64,000 nt of DNA, taken from Nocardia neocaledoniensis. Lineage in GTDB: Bacteria; Actinomycetota; Actinomycetes; Mycobacteriales; Mycobacteriaceae. The DNA lies in contig NZ_JARWOJ010000377.1 of assembly GCF_029868625.1 (NCBI RefSeq), positions 41,086-105,085 on the forward strand, given 5' to 3'. The position numbers and the translations under genes are program-made. Numbering within the stretch: the stretch's first letter is position 1; every line of letters starts with the position of its first letter. The notes beneath the pieces were generated by a model. That model was not told the origin of the DNA and searched no databases. It saw only the letters and a program-made list of their open reading frames with translations. Shown piece after piece: positions 27,220 to 37,306 of the stretch.

Positions 27220-28188
27220 ATGACAAGCCCCGCCACTACTCGTGTGCGCCCCAGCGAGTCCGATATCGACGCCCAGAGCCCGGCCGCCGACCTGGTACGC
27301 GTGTACCTGAACGGAATCGGCCGCACGGCACTGCTCACGGCGGCCGACGAGGTCGAACTGGCCAAGCGTATCGAGGCGGGCCTGTATGCCCAGCACCTGC
27401 TCGAAACCGGCAAGCGGTTATCCGCGACCCGCAAGCGTGACCTGGCGATTCTGGTCCGCGAGGGGCAGTCCGCCCGCTCGCATCTACTCGAGGCCAACCT
27501 GCGCCTGGTCGTGTCGCTGGCCAAGCGCTACACCGGCCGCGGCATGCCGTTGCTCGATCTGATCCAGGAGGGCAACCTCGGACTCATCCGCGCGATGGAG
27601 AAGTTCGACTACGCCAAGGGCTTCAAGTTCTCCACCTACGCCACCTGGTGGATCCGCCAGGCCATCACCCGCGGGATGGCCGATCAGAGCCGCACCATCC
27701 GGCTGCCCGTGCACCTGGTCGAGCAGGTCAACAAGCTCGCCCGGATCAAGCGTGAACTGCACCAGCAGCTCGGCCGCGAGGCCACCGACGCCGAACTGGC
27801 CGCCGAGTCGGGCATTCCGGTCGAGAAGATCGCCGATCTGCTCGATCACAGCCGCGACCCGGTGAGCCTGGACATGCCCGTCGGCAACGACGAGGAAGCG
27901 CCGCTGGGCGACTTCATCGAGGACTCCGAGGCCACCTCCGCCGAAAGCGCCGTGATCGCCGGACTGCTGCACCACGACGTGCGCAGCGTGCTGGCCACCC
28001 TCGACGAGCGCGAGCAGCAGGTCATCCGCCTGCGCTTCGGCCTCGACGACGGCCAGCCGCGCACCCTCGACCAGATCGGCAAGCTGTTCGGCCTGTCCCG
28101 CGAGCGGGTCCGCCAGATCGAGCGCGAGGTCATGTCCAAGCTGCGCAAGGGTGAGCGCGCCGACCGGCTGCGCGCCTACGCCAGCTGA
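27220..28188 (+). CDS. sigB: alternative principal-like sigma factor SigB
   Basis: Group 2 sigma factor of 322 aa for general stress and stationary phase. It lacks the basic and acidic N-terminal extension of SigA. Region 1.2 is [20 protein letters not shown], region 2 contains [16 protein letters not shown] and [14 protein letters not shown], and region 4 ends with [25 protein letters not shown] sits eight bases ahead of ATG 27220. Downstream lies a hairpin shared with the convergent Pat-like gene. Confidence 0.97.
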   Translation: MTSPATTRVRPSESDIDAQSPAADLVRVYLNGIGRTALLTAADEVELAKRIEAGLYAQHLLETGKRLSATRKRDLAILVREGQSARSHLLEANLRLVVSLAKRYTGRGMPLLDLIQEGNLGLIRAMEKFDYAKGFKFSTYATWWIRQAITRGMADQSRTIRLPVHLVEQVNKLARIKRELHQQLGREATDAELAAESGIPVEKIADLLDHSRDPVSLDMPVGNDEEAPLGDFIEDSEATSAESAVIAGLLHHDVRSVLATLDEREQQVIRLRFGLDDGQPRTLDQIGKLFGLSRERVRQIEREVMSKLRKGERADRLRAYAS

Positions 28189-28230
28189 CCCACAGACCCG
28201 ACGGCCCTTGTACGGGGGTCGTCTGCCGAG

Positions 28231-28284
28231 ACGCCGACCGGTGACCGCGCCCCCTCCCCTCCGGGGTCGCGAGCCGGTCGGCGT
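28231..28284. terminator. hairpin between sigB and the convergent operon
   Basis: ACGCCGACCGG (28231-28241) pairs with CCGGTCGGCGT (28274-28284), with a 32-base loop that itself has C/G-rich pairing. It is placed 43 bases after sigB and 26 bases from the end of the Pat-like gene, so it could stop transcription from both sides. Confidence 0.6.
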
Positions 28285-28309
28285 TGTTCGTTCGACCGGT
28301 CCGGCGTGA

Positions 28310-31057
28310 TCACGCCAGCCGGCGGGGGCCGGTGTCGAACCGGCTCGGTTCCGGGCCGATCCGGACGCGGGCGTAGATGATCTCCGCGGACGACGGCGCC
28401 GCGAGCACCGGATCACACGACAGTTCCCGCATCTCCGGCAGATCGTCGAACAGCGCCGAAATGCGTTGGGCCAGTTCGGCCAGCGCCGCCTTGTCGACGG
28501 CCGGGCCCGCCGGTCCGCCCGAGAGCAGCGGCGCGGCGCGTGGTGCGTCGATCAGGGCGGTCGCCTCCGCCTCGGTCAGCGGCAGCGCCCGGTAGGCGCG
28601 GTCGCCGAGCAGGTCGATGATCAGGCCGGACAGGCCGAACTCGATCACCGAGCCGAACGAGGGATCGTCGGTCACCCGCAGCACACAGCCGACACCCTTG
28701 GTCGCCATCTTCTGCACGTGCAGCAGCGGATCACCGCAGATCGCCACCAGATCGGTGTAGGCCTGGCGGACCGCGTCGGGCCCCCACAGGTCCAGCCGCA
28801 CCCCGATCAGATCGGGGCGGCGCCGCCACAGTTCCCCCGTCGCCTTCGCCGCGACCGGATAGCCGAGTTCGGCCGCGGCCGCCACGGCCTGATCCGCGTC
28901 GCGCACGGCGCGGAACTCGACCACCTCGATGCCGTAGCACCCGAGCAACCGCACCGCCTCCTCATCGGTGAGCCAGCGGCCACCCGACTCGGCGAGCCAG
29001 CCCTGCACCAGCGTCGCGGCGGCCGCGGTGTCGATCCCGGGCGGGCGGACCACCGGCGAGACCGGTCGGTCCCGCCAGCGCGCGTATCGCTCGACGCGCG
29101 CCAGCGCCCTGGCCGCGCGTTCGGGATCCGGATAGGACGGAATCGACCCCCGCGCCGGCGCGCCGCCGGTGGTACGCACCGCCAGCAGCTTCGGGATGCC
29201 CGATTCGGCGACGAACGTGGTGAGCACCGGCTTGTCGCGATCGGGCGCGGCCGCCGAGGCCGCCCGCAGCGCGTCGGCGAAACCACCCATCGGGACCGGC
29301 ACCGGCGGCGCGACGACGACGATCACCGCGTCGACCTCCTCGCTGCGCAACGCGGCCAGTACGGCCTCGCGGTAGTCGGCCGGGGTGGCCTCCGGTCCCA
29401 GATCCACCGGCCCGCCCACCGTGGCGCTGAGCGGGCCGCGCTCGGTGGGGCGGGCGCCGGGCCCACGGTCGACGGCGGTCACGGGCCGGTGCACCAGCAG
29501 GCCCTCGCTCTGCGCGGCGTCGATGGCGAGCCAATTCAGCGCGGCACTGTTGCCGACCACCGCCACCCGGGGACCACGCGGCAGCGGCTGACAGGCCAGC
29601 AGCGCGGCGCAGTCGAACAGCTCGGAGATGGAGTCGACCTGGATCACCCCGGCCTGGGTGAACAGGTCCCGCACCACGGTGCGGTCCATGTCGGTCCCCG
29701 CGGCGAGCCTGCCGCTGCTCACCGCCACGATCGGCTTGCCGCGCGCCACCCGCCGCGCCAACCGGGAGAACTTGCGCGGATTACCGAAGCTCTCCAGGTA
29801 GAGCAGGATCACCTCGGTGTCGGCGGCGGTGTCCCAGAACTGCAGCAGATCGTTGCCCGAGACGTCGGCGCGGTTGCCCGCCGAGACGAAGGTCGACAGG
29901 CCGAGGTTGCGGGCCGCGGCTTCGCCGAGGATCGCCGCGCCGAGCGGCCCGGACTGGCAGAAGAAGCCGATCCGGCCGCGCTCGGGCAGCACGGGCGCGA
30001 GCGTCGCGTTCAGGCCGACGGCCGGGTCGGTGTTGGCGATGCCGAGCGCGCTCGGCCCGACCACGCGCATGCCGTGTCCCCGCGCGGCGACGACGAGGTC
30101 GTGCTCGGCGGCCAGACCTTCCTGCCCGGTCTCGCCGAAGCCCGCTGTCAGCACCACCAGGCCTTTGACGCCCTTGGCCATACAGTCGTCGAGCACCGAG
30201 CCGATCGCCGCGGGCGGCACGGCCACGACCGCCAGATCCACCTCGTCGGGGATCTCGCGCACGGTCGCGTAGGCGCGCACCCCGCGCACCGAGCGCCGAT
30301 GCGGGTTGACCGGAAAGACCGGTCCGCTGAAGCCGCCGGCGAGCAGGTTCGCCAGCACGGCGCCACCGACCCTGGTCCGCTCGGGTGACGCGCCGATCAC
30401 CGCCACCGAGCCGGGCGCGAGCAGATTGCCGACACTGCGCGCCTCCGAGGCCGCTTCCCGCGAATCCCGCACGGTGCGCAGCGCTTCGGTGGGGTCGATG
30501 GCGAACTCCAGGTGTACCTCGGCGCCGTCGCGGCTGCGCTGGAGCTGGTAGCCCGCTTCCCGGAACACCGTCACCATCGCCTCGTTCTCGGCCAGCACCT
30601 CGGCGACGAACGCCACCACCTCGTTCTCGGCCGCGGCCCCGGCCAGGTGTTCGAGCAGCACCGAGCCCAACCCGCGCCCCTGGTGCTCATCGGCGACGAC
30701 GAAAGCGACCTCGGCCGCGCGCGGGCCCTGCCGATCGAGCAACTCGTAGCGGGCCACGCCGATGATCGCGTCACCGAGCAGCGCGACCAGCCCGACCCGG
30801 TCGTGGTAGTCGACATGGGTCGTGCGGTACATGTCCTTGGCCGAGATCCGCGGGTACGGACCGAAATAGCGCAGATAGCGCGTGCGATCGGAGAGGCCGG
30901 TGTGGAAGGTGGCCAGTGCGGCGGCGTCGGTGGGCATGATCGGGCGCACCCGGACCACACCGCCGTCGGCGGCGAGCACATCGGCGTTCCAATGCTGCGG
31001 CGGCGCGGGCGGATTCGCCGGGGTGTCGGGGGTGTCGGGCAGCAGCGGCTCAGTCAC
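28310..31057 (-). CDS. GNAT acetyltransferase fused to NDP-forming acyl-CoA-ligase domain (Pat-like)
   Basis: 915 aa two-part protein. An N-terminal GNAT domain (about 30-170) has the acetyl-CoA loop DEHQGRGLGSVLLEHL. It is followed by the CoA-binding and ligase-like domains of ADP-forming acyl-CoA synthetase (SVAVIGASPERTRVGGAVLA, FFCQSGPLGAAILGEAA) and an ATP-grasp part near the end. This order (GNAT first) is that recalled for the Streptomyces lysine acetyltransferase PatA; in Salmonella Pat the order is reversed. The likely role is acetylation of acyl-CoA synthetases. GTG 31057 overlaps the acuC stop by eight bases. Activity and targets are inferred. Confidence 0.88.
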   Translation of the reverse strand: MTEPLLPDTPDTPANPPAPPQHWNADVLAADGGVVRVRPIMPTDAAALATFHTGLSDRTRYLRYFGPYPRISAKDMYRTTHVDYHDRVGLVALLGDAIIGVARYELLDRQGPRAAEVAFVVADEHQGRGLGSVLLEHLAGAAAENEVVAFVAEVLAENEAMVTVFREAGYQLQRSRDGAEVHLEFAIDPTEALRTVRDSREAASEARSVGNLLAPGSVAVIGASPERTRVGGAVLANLLAGGFSGPVFPVNPHRRSVRGVRAYATVREIPDEVDLAVVAVPPAAIGSVLDDCMAKGVKGLVVLTAGFGETGQEGLAAEHDLVVAARGHGMRVVGPSALGIANTDPAVGLNATLAPVLPERGRIGFFCQSGPLGAAILGEAAARNLGLSTFVSAGNRADVSGNDLLQFWDTAADTEVILLYLESFGNPRKFSRLARRVARGKPIVAVSSGRLAAGTDMDRTVVRDLFTQAGVIQVDSISELFDCAALLACQPLPRGPRVAVVGNSAALNWLAIDAAQSEGLLVHRPVTAVDRGPGARPTERGPLSATVGGPVDLGPEATPADYREAVLAALRSEEVDAVIVVVAPPVPVPMGGFADALRAASAAAPDRDKPVLTTFVAESGIPKLLAVRTTGGAPARGSIPSYPDPERAARALARVERYARWRDRPVSPVVRPPGIDTAAAATLVQGWLAESGGRWLTDEEAVRLLGCYGIEVVEFRAVRDADQAVAAAAELGYPVAAKATGELWRRRPDLIGVRLDLWGPDAVRQAYTDLVAICGDPLLHVQKMATKGVGCVLRVTDDPSFGSVIEFGLSGLIIDLLGDRAYRALPLTEAEATALIDAPRAAPLLSGGPAGPAVDKAALAELAQRISALFDDLPEMRELSCDPVLAAPSSAEIIYARVRIGPEPSRFDTGPRRLA

Positions 31058-32288
31058 GAGGGTCCTCCGGGTCGAGTCCGAGCAGGCCGAAACTCGCCCG
31101 CCGGGTGGCCGTGATGGCGGTGTCGACCGCCCGCTGGGCGCGGATCTGCCCGGCGTCTCCGAGGTCCGGGGTGCCGCCGGGACCGTCCCACGGCCGGTAG
31201 GCGGTGTCACCCCCGTCGCTCATGGTGGTCGGCGGCTGCACCCGCGGCGACGCGGCGCGCACCTGGTCGATCCAGTCGGCGGGTATCGGGGTCTCGGGCG
31301 GCAACGGCCGGTCGAGGGCGGCCGCGAGCAGGTGGGTCCACGCGCGGGGTACCACCCGCACCACGCCGTACCCGCCGCCCCCGACGGCCAGCCACCGGCC
31401 CTCGGCGTGGCGGTCGGCGAGGTCGCGCATGGCCAGGAAGGCGGCGCGCTGACCGTCGACGGTGAGTTCCAGATCGGCCAGCGGATCCTCGCGATGGGTG
31501 TCCACCCCGCACTGGCTGACGATGATCTGCGGCCGGAACGCCGCCACCGCGCCCGGCACCACCGCGTGAAAAGCCCGCAGCCACTGCGCGTCCCGAGTCC
31601 CCGGGAGCAGCGGCAGGTTGATCGAGGTGCCCTCGGCCGCGCCGTGCCCGGTCTCGGTCGGCCAGCCGGTGTTGGGCCACAGGGTCGCCGGATGTTGGTG
31701 CAGAGAGATGGTGAGCACCCGCGGATCGGCGTAGAAGGCGCGCTGCACGCCGTCGCCGTGGTGGACGTCGACGTCGAGGTAGGCGATGCGGTCGAAGCCG
31801 TGGTCGAGCAGCCAGGAGATCGCGATCGCGGCATCGTTGTAGACGCAGAACCCCGCCGCCGAATCCGGCATGGCGTGGTGCATCCCTCCACCGATGCTCA
31901 CCGCGCGCCTGGTCCGGCCCGCGGCGATCTCGCGCGCGGCGGCCAGCGTTCCCCCCACGATGACCGAGGCCGCCTCGTGCATGTGCGGGAAGACCGGATT
32001 GTCGGCCGTACCCAGGCCGTACCCGGTGTCCTCCGGCATCGGTGGGCCGTCGCCCGCACGGCGCACCGCCTCGATGTAGGACCCGCTGTGCACCCGCAGC
32101 AGGTCGGTCTCGGTGGCGCTGTCGGGCGAGAGCGGCTCGACACCGTCGAGCACGCCCAGACTTTCGGCCAGCGACATGGTGAACTTCAAGCGCGCCGGTT
32201 TCATCGGGTGCTCCGGAGTCCAGGTGTAGCCGAGGAATCGCTCGGTCCACACGACGGTGCCCGGCTCGTTGCTGCGCGGCGTGACCAT
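31050..32288 (-). CDS. acuC: AcuC-type class I deacetylase
   Basis: Zinc-dependent histone-deacetylase-family enzyme of 412 aa. Metal and catalytic motifs are readable: SIGGGMHHAMPDSAAGFCVY (paired His), YLDVDVHHGDGVQ and VSQCGVDTHREDPLADL. AcuC proteins remove acetyl groups from acetyl-CoA synthetase. ATG 32288 was chosen since TAGCGT lies seven bases upstream, a leaderless pattern; ATG 32297 would overlap it. It is the first gene of a coupled pair with the Pat-like acetyltransferase. Confidence 0.92.
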   Translation of the reverse strand: MVTPRSNEPGTVVWTERFLGYTWTPEHPMKPARLKFTMSLAESLGVLDGVEPLSPDSATETDLLRVHSGSYIEAVRRAGDGPPMPEDTGYGLGTADNPVFPHMHEAASVIVGGTLAAAREIAAGRTRRAVSIGGGMHHAMPDSAAGFCVYNDAAIAISWLLDHGFDRIAYLDVDVHHGDGVQRAFYADPRVLTISLHQHPATLWPNTGWPTETGHGAAEGTSINLPLLPGTRDAQWLRAFHAVVPGAVAAFRPQIIVSQCGVDTHREDPLADLELTVDGQRAAFLAMRDLADRHAEGRWLAVGGGGYGVVRVVPRAWTHLLAAALDRPLPPETPIPADWIDQVRAASPRVQPPTTMSDGGDTAYRPWDGPGGTPDLGDAGQIRAQRAVDTAITATRRASFGLLGLDPEDPRD

Positions 32289-32416
32289 GATCGCCACGCT
32301 AGCCGGAAGCAGCGGACCCCGTGTGGCGTTGACATGCAGTAGAAATAGGGCCGCTGGTCCGACGGGCGGGCCGGCGTTCGCGCGTGGGTAGAATCATGCC
32401 GACGAAGGGGTGACAG

Positions 32417-33106
32417 GTGAAGGATCTGGTCGACACCACGGAGATGTATCTCCGTACCATCTACGACCTCGAGGAAGAGGGCGTGGTGCCGCTGCGGGCG
32501 CGCATCGCCGAGCGGCTCGAGCAGAGTGGTCCGACCGTGAGCCAGACGGTCGCCCGGATGGAACGCGACGGCTTGCTCCTCGTCGCGGGCGATCGGCACC
32601 TCGAGCTGACCGACAAGGGCCGCGCCATGGCGGTCGCGGTCATGCGCAAGCACCGGCTCGCCGAGCGCCTGCTGGTCGACATCATCGGCCTCGACTGGCA
32701 GAACGTGCACGCCGAGGCGTGTCGCTGGGAGCACGTGATGAGCGAGGAGGTGGAGCGGCGCCTGATCGAGGTGCTCAACCACCCCACCACCTCGCCCTAC
32801 GGCAATCCCATTCCCGGTCTGGACGAACTCGGTCTCGGCGAGATCCCCGCCGCCGAGGAGAAGCTCGTCCGGCTCTCCGATCTGCCCAACGGCACGCTGC
32901 ACGCGGTGGTCGTGCGCCGGCTGGCCGAGCACATCCAGACCGATCCGGAGGTCATCGGCCGGCTGCGTGAGGCCGGTGTGGTGCCCGACGCGCGCGTCAG
33001 CGTGGAGACCAAGCCTGGTGCCGTGCTGATCACGGTGCCGGGGCACGCAGGCGGTTTCGAACTGTCCGAGGAGATGGCGCATGCCGTCCAGGTGAGGCTG
33101 GTCTGA
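32417..33106 (+). CDS. ideR: iron-dependent repressor IdeR/DtxR
   Basis: Fe2+-activated global repressor of siderophore and iron uptake genes, 229 aa. The N-terminal winged helix (MKDLVDTTEMYLRTIYDLEE, SGPTVSQTVARMERDGLL) is almost the same as in mycobacterial IdeR. Metal-site residues lie in AEACRWEHVMSEEVERR, and a C-terminal SH3-like domain ends the protein. The start is GTG 32417 with GAAGGGG six bases ahead. It is followed at three bases by galE, the same order as dtxR-galE in Corynebacterium. Confidence 0.96.
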   Translation: MKDLVDTTEMYLRTIYDLEEEGVVPLRARIAERLEQSGPTVSQTVARMERDGLLLVAGDRHLELTDKGRAMAVAVMRKHRLAERLLVDIIGLDWQNVHAEACRWEHVMSEEVERRLIEVLNHPTTSPYGNPIPGLDELGLGEIPAAEEKLVRLSDLPNGTLHAVVVRRLAEHIQTDPEVIGRLREAGVVPDARVSVETKPGAVLITVPGHAGGFELSEEMAHAVQVRLV

Positions 33107-33109
33107 TTC

Positions 33110-34090
33110 GTGAAGCTTCTGGTCACCGGCGGCGCCGGGTACGTGGGTGGCGTGTGCGCCGCCGTCCTGCTCGAACAGGGTCACGAGGTGGTCGTCGTCG
33201 ACGACCTCTCCACCGGTAACGCCGACGGCGTTCCGGCGGGCGCGCGCTTCGTCGACGGCGACATCGCCGAGGCGGCGCCGGCCCTGCTGCGGGCCGAATC
33301 CTTCGACGGTGTCCTTCATTTCGCGGCGCAGTCGCTGGTCGGCGAGTCGGTCGAGCAGCCGGAGAAGTACTGGCACGGCAACGTGGTGAAGACGCTCACC
33401 CTGCTCGAGGCGATCCGGGAGACCGGGACTCCGCGGCTGGTGTTCTCCTCCACCGCGGCCGTCTACGGCGAACCCGAGCAGGTGCCGATCACCGAGGACT
33501 CCCCCACCCGCCCCACCAATCCCTACGGCGCGAGCAAGCTGGCCATCGACCACGCGATCACCTCTTACGCGGCGGCGCACGGCCTGGCCGCGACCAGCCT
33601 GCGCTATTTCAATGTGGCGGGCGCCTACGCCGGTCTCGGCGAGAACCGCGTGGTGGAAACGCATCTGATCCCCCTCGTGTTGCAGGTGGCGCTGGGCCAC
33701 CGCAAGGCCATCTCCGTGTACGGCACCGACTGGCCGACGCCGGACGGTACGTGTGTGCGCGACTACATCCACATCCGCGATCTGGCGCAGGCCCACCTGC
33801 TCGCGCTGTCGTCGGCGGAGCCGGGCAGTCACCGGATCCTGAATCTGGGGTCGGGCACGGGTTTCTCGGTGCGCGAGGTCATCTCGGCCTGCGAGCGCGT
33901 CACCGGGCTGCCGATCGAAGCGATCGACGCCCCCCGCCGCGCGGGCGATCCGGCTGTGCTCATCGCCTCGAGCGAACGCGCGGTCGGCGAACTGGGATGG
34001 CGTCCCGAACACAACGACCTCGACGAGATCGTCACCGACGCCTGGGATTTCCTGCGTTCCCTGGGCGACAAGGCGCACAGCGCCCGCTGA
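33110..34090 (+). CDS. galE: UDP-glucose 4-epimerase
   Basis: NAD-dependent epimerase, 326 aa, interconverting UDP-glucose and UDP-galactose for arabinogalactan and other glycans. The cofactor motif is [15 protein letters not shown]. Catalytic residues are in [12 protein letters not shown] (Ser) and [12 protein letters not shown] (YxxxK). A substrate-binding [10 protein letters not shown] is present. The start is GTG 33110, three bases after ideR, so both are likely on one transcript. Confidence 0.95.
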   Translation: MKLLVTGGAGYVGGVCAAVLLEQGHEVVVVDDLSTGNADGVPAGARFVDGDIAEAAPALLRAESFDGVLHFAAQSLVGESVEQPEKYWHGNVVKTLTLLEAIRETGTPRLVFSSTAAVYGEPEQVPITEDSPTRPTNPYGASKLAIDHAITSYAAAHGLAATSLRYFNVAGAYAGLGENRVVETHLIPLVLQVALGHRKAISVYGTDWPTPDGTCVRDYIHIRDLAQAHLLALSSAEPGSHRILNLGSGTGFSVREVISACERVTGLPIEAIDAPRRAGDPAVLIASSERAVGELGWRPEHNDLDEIVTDAWDFLRSLGDKAHSAR

Positions 34091-34112
34091 CCCGCGGCCC
34101 GGATCGGCTGTG

Positions 34113-35279
34113 TCACAGGTCGATCGGGCCCAGGTCGACGCCGAGATCGGCCGCCACCTGCCGCCCGCAGATCGCCAGGGTGTGCAGTCGTTCCGGGCGC
34201 AGGCCGCTCTGGAGCGAGGTCTCGAGCAGCACCGCCATCGCATGCTCGGCGTCGGCCTCGATCCCCGCCGCGAGCGCGATGCCGGCGAACGGCCCGTCAC
34301 CGCGCACGTAGGCGCTGAACCCCAGCAGCGCCGCTGCCTCGGCACGGTCGCTGCCCTGCGTCCCCCTGGCGAGCTGGGCCCACAGCTGTTCGGCGGCCTC
34401 GGCGTGATCGCCCAGCGCCAGGCCGTACATGGCGTCGCGGATCGGGCGGTCGCGCAGGGTCGCGGCCAGCCGCGCGAGTTCGCGGTCGGCGCGCGGCACG
34501 CCGGATTCGGTGTCGGCGATCTGCCACAGCACCCATTCCAGCGCACGCCGCTGGAACACCGGGCCGCGTCCGGCCCGTTCGGCGGCCGCCAGCCCGCGCC
34601 GATACCGTGTCACCGCCGGACCAAGCCAGGGGCGTAGCCGCGCGCACAGCGCCGGGTCGGGCACGACGAGCGCGGTCAGCTCACCGCGGGACCGGCGGAT
34701 CTGCCTGCCGTCGAGCACGTGGGACAACGCGACCGGTGAGGCCGCCGGATCGCCCACCACACCGCCCGCCCTCCGGTCGAACAGGCTGTGGAAACGCGCG
34801 CCGGCCACGATCCCCGGCACCGACCATGCCCCGCGCACCGCGATCCCCGCGTCACCGAACGCCTCGAGCAGGGTCGCGGCGCGCACGGCCTGGATCGCCC
34901 CCGACTCGGCGCGCTCGTCGATGAACATCGCGAGCACCGTGTTCGCCTGTTCACGCACACAGATCGATCCGACACACGCGGTGAACTGCTCGACACGTCG
35001 CGGCTCGGTGACGCCGTCCAGATCGAATCGCACGACCGCCTCGATCGCGGCCGCGCCGGTGCGGCCCGGCTCGTGCAGCACGGCGACCACCAGCGAGCGT
35101 TCGGGAACGAACCCCAGCATCGCGGGCAGGGCGGCGATGAGCTCGCCGGGATCGTCCACCCGCAGGGGCCTGCGCGGCCGCTCGGCCGGGTAGGAGGGGG
35201 TGGATTCGGCGCAGGCGAGCGCGCGGGGGAACAGTCCGGTGCGGTGGGTGCGGCGGGGCGAGTTCGTCGAAGGCGTCAT
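34113..35279 (-). CDS. DUF4192 family protein
   Basis: 388 aa soluble protein, Rv2712c-like. Early features are LRVDDPGELIAALPAML and FVPERSLVVAVLH, the family pattern. The rest is alpha-helical with many Arg and Ala residues (for example VFQRRALEWVLWQIAD). The role is unknown. ATG 35279 gives the normal family length; a longer frame to 36941 runs antisense through neighbours and is not real. It is convergent with galE. Confidence 0.85.
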   Translation of the reverse strand: MTPSTNSPRRTHRTGLFPRALACAESTPSYPAERPRRPLRVDDPGELIAALPAMLGFVPERSLVVAVLHEPGRTGAAAIEAVVRFDLDGVTEPRRVEQFTACVGSICVREQANTVLAMFIDERAESGAIQAVRAATLLEAFGDAGIAVRGAWSVPGIVAGARFHSLFDRRAGGVVGDPAASPVALSHVLDGRQIRRSRGELTALVVPDPALCARLRPWLGPAVTRYRRGLAAAERAGRGPVFQRRALEWVLWQIADTESGVPRADRELARLAATLRDRPIRDAMYGLALGDHAEAAEQLWAQLARGTQGSDRAEAAALLGFSAYVRGDGPFAGIALAAGIEADAEHAMAVLLETSLQSGLRPERLHTLAICGRQVAADLGVDLGPIDL

Positions 35280-35425
35280 GGCTCCACCGTGCCCGCCGGC
35301 GACTCCCGCGCCGACGCGGCGACCTGGGCTTTTCGCCGCCCTGTTGACAGCGCGTGACCTGTGGAGCGATCCCGGTCGCGCCGCGGCGGCCGCGACCGAG
35401 ATGTCACCGCCGCGTGGTAGGCGCC

Positions 35426-36139
35426 TCAGCCGCCACGAACCCCGCGCACCGCCGTCGCGAACAGTTCGTCGACCGCGGCCCGGTCGGGCTCGCCCGCACC
35501 GAAGGTCATCGACGTCACCGTGATCCGCACGTCCCCGATCTGGCCGACCGAGGTCTGCATCGTCTGGGTCAGCCCGGCACCGCCGATGTCGGGAAGCACG
35601 GTGCGCCGCAACGCTATCGCGTCGTCGGCGCCGGCGGGGACCGCGGACTCGACGGCGGTGGTGACCGTCGCGGAGGCACCGGCGCGGTCGACCCGGATCC
35701 GCTCGCAGCCGGCGAGGCGGTCGCGGAGCCGGGCGAGCTGCTCGGTGGTTCTGGCGAGTTCGACGGTGAGCGTGGCACGGTGCGTGTCGTCGTTGCCGAC
35801 GGCGACCGAGGCCGGTTCGCCCTCGGCATCGGCGTCGGGCGGCGTGCAGCGCGGCGGGTCGACGGTGGCGCCCGCCCCCACCCCGTCCAGGTCGCCCGCC
35901 GCGGCGGCCGCCGCCTGCGGGGGCAGCACCACGGCGGGGTACCGGGCCGGGAACCGCTGCGGGGTGGGCAGCAGATCGGCCAACGCGCCGTCGACGTGCC
36001 GCACGGCGGCCGCGCTCTGCGCGACGGGTGTGCCGCTGATCCGCTCCCCACAGCCGGTCAGCGCCATGACCGACACCGCCACCACGCCGACGAGCGCCCG
36101 GGTCGTCGCCCCCGCCGATGCCGATTCCGCCACGTTCAC
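35426..36139 (-). CDS. predicted lipoprotein (sensor-like domain)
   Basis: 237 aa with a lipobox MALTGCGERI after a hydrophobic signal (LVGVVAVSVMALTGC), so it should be lipid-anchored outside the membrane. The mature part is like the extracellular domains of PknH-related lipoproteins (DUF5642 group) in pattern: paired cysteines at RCTPP and AGCERIRV and a Thr/Val-rich second half. GTG 36139 is preferred, since CACAGT lies seven bases upstream. Function unknown; family guess is weak. Confidence 0.65.
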   Translation of the reverse strand: MNVAESASAGATTRALVGVVAVSVMALTGCGERISGTPVAQSAAAVRHVDGALADLLPTPQRFPARYPAVVLPPQAAAAAAGDLDGVGAGATVDPPRCTPPDADAEGEPASVAVGNDDTHRATLTVELARTTEQLARLRDRLAGCERIRVDRAGASATVTTAVESAVPAGADDAIALRRTVLPDIGGAGLTQTMQTSVGQIGDVRITVTSMTFGAGEPDRAAVDELFATAVRGVRGG

Positions 36140-36335
36140 CCCACCCACTGTGCCGCACCGGAGCGGGGGCGGGCGGGATCGCCACGCCGAGCGGGAATGC
36201 CGAGGCAGGCGGAGCTGTTGTGCAACAGGACGAGCCGTCCTCCGGCCGTGTGCGTGGCGTCTGCTCGCGTGGGGGACAATGAAGGCCGCTGCCCCCGCCG
36301 CGAGCGTTGGTGGACCGCGCAGGAAGGAGTACGCG

Positions 36336-37280
36336 ATGGACGATCAGTCGCACATGTACGAGCTGGAGTTCCCGGCACCGCAGCTGTCGGCGGACGACGG
36401 CGAAGGTCCCGTGCTGGTGCACGGGCTCGAGGGCTTCACCGACGCCGGGCACGCCGTGCGCCTGGCCACCACACACCTGCGCGAGAGCCTGGAATCCGAA
36501 CTCGTCGCGTCCTTCGACGTCGACGAGCTGCTCGACTACCGCTCGCGCCGCCCGCTGATGACGTTCAAGACCGATCACTTCTCGGACTACGCCGAGCCCG
36601 AGCTGAACCTGTGGGCCCTGCGCGACACGGCGGGCACCCCGTTCCTGCTGCTGGCAGGCCTGGAACCGGATCTGCGCTGGGAGAAGTTCACCACCGCGGT
36701 ACGGCTGCTGGCCGAGCAACTCGGCGTGCGCCGCACGATCGGGCTCTCGGCGATTCCGATGGCCATCCCGCACACGCGCCCGCTCGGTGTCACCGCGCAC
36801 TCCTCGGATCGATCGCTGATCGGCGAGCACCAGCGCTGGCCGGGCGAATTGCAGGTGCCGGGCAGCGCGTCCTCCCTGCTCGAGTTCCGGATGGCCCAGC
36901 ACGGGCACGAGTCGCTCGGGTTCTCCGTGCACGTGCCGCACTACCTGGCCCAGACCGACTACCCCGAAGCGGCCCAGACACTGCTGGAGAACGTCGCCGA
37001 CAACACCGGCCTCGAGCTACCGCTCGCGGCGCTGGGTGAGGCGGCGGCGCGGGTGCGCGAGCAGGTGGCCGAGCACATCGCGGGCAACGAGGAGGTGGAA
37101 ACGGTCGTCACGGCGCTGGAACGCCAGTACGACAGCTTCGTCACCGCCCAGGAGCGCCAGTCCAGCCTGCTCGCCGGCGACGGTGAGCTGCCCAGCGGTG
37201 AGGAGCTCGGCGCGGAATTCGAGCGGTTCCTGGCCGAACAGGGCGGCTACGGCGACACCTCCGCCGACGGCGAGGACTGA
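36336..37280 (+). CDS. PAC2 family protein
   Basis: 314 aa protein at the Rv2714 position. It has the PAC2 pattern of a proteasome-assembly-chaperone-like fold: PVLVHGLEGFTDAGHAVRLA, LIAS-type strand replaced by ELVASFDVDELLDYRSRRP, and LLLAGLEPDLRWEKF. A helical, Glu-rich C-terminal tail follows. GGAAGGAG is seven bases before ATG 36336. Whether it serves the actinobacterial proteasome is unknown. The DEAD helicase starts 26 bases downstream. Confidence 0.87.
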   Translation: MDDQSHMYELEFPAPQLSADDGEGPVLVHGLEGFTDAGHAVRLATTHLRESLESELVASFDVDELLDYRSRRPLMTFKTDHFSDYAEPELNLWALRDTAGTPFLLLAGLEPDLRWEKFTTAVRLLAEQLGVRRTIGLSAIPMAIPHTRPLGVTAHSSDRSLIGEHQRWPGELQVPGSASSLLEFRMAQHGHESLGFSVHVPHYLAQTDYPEAAQTLLENVADNTGLELPLAALGEAAARVREQVAEHIAGNEEVETVVTALERQYDSFVTAQERQSSLLAGDGELPSGEELGAEFERFLAEQGGYGDTSADGED

Positions 37281-37306
37281 ACCACCGACCCACTAGGGTG
37301 GTCGGA

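Noticed and set aside
34113..36941. 942-codon version of the DUF4192 gene
   Set aside because: The extension runs antisense through the PAC2 gene and out of frame through the lipoprotein gene.
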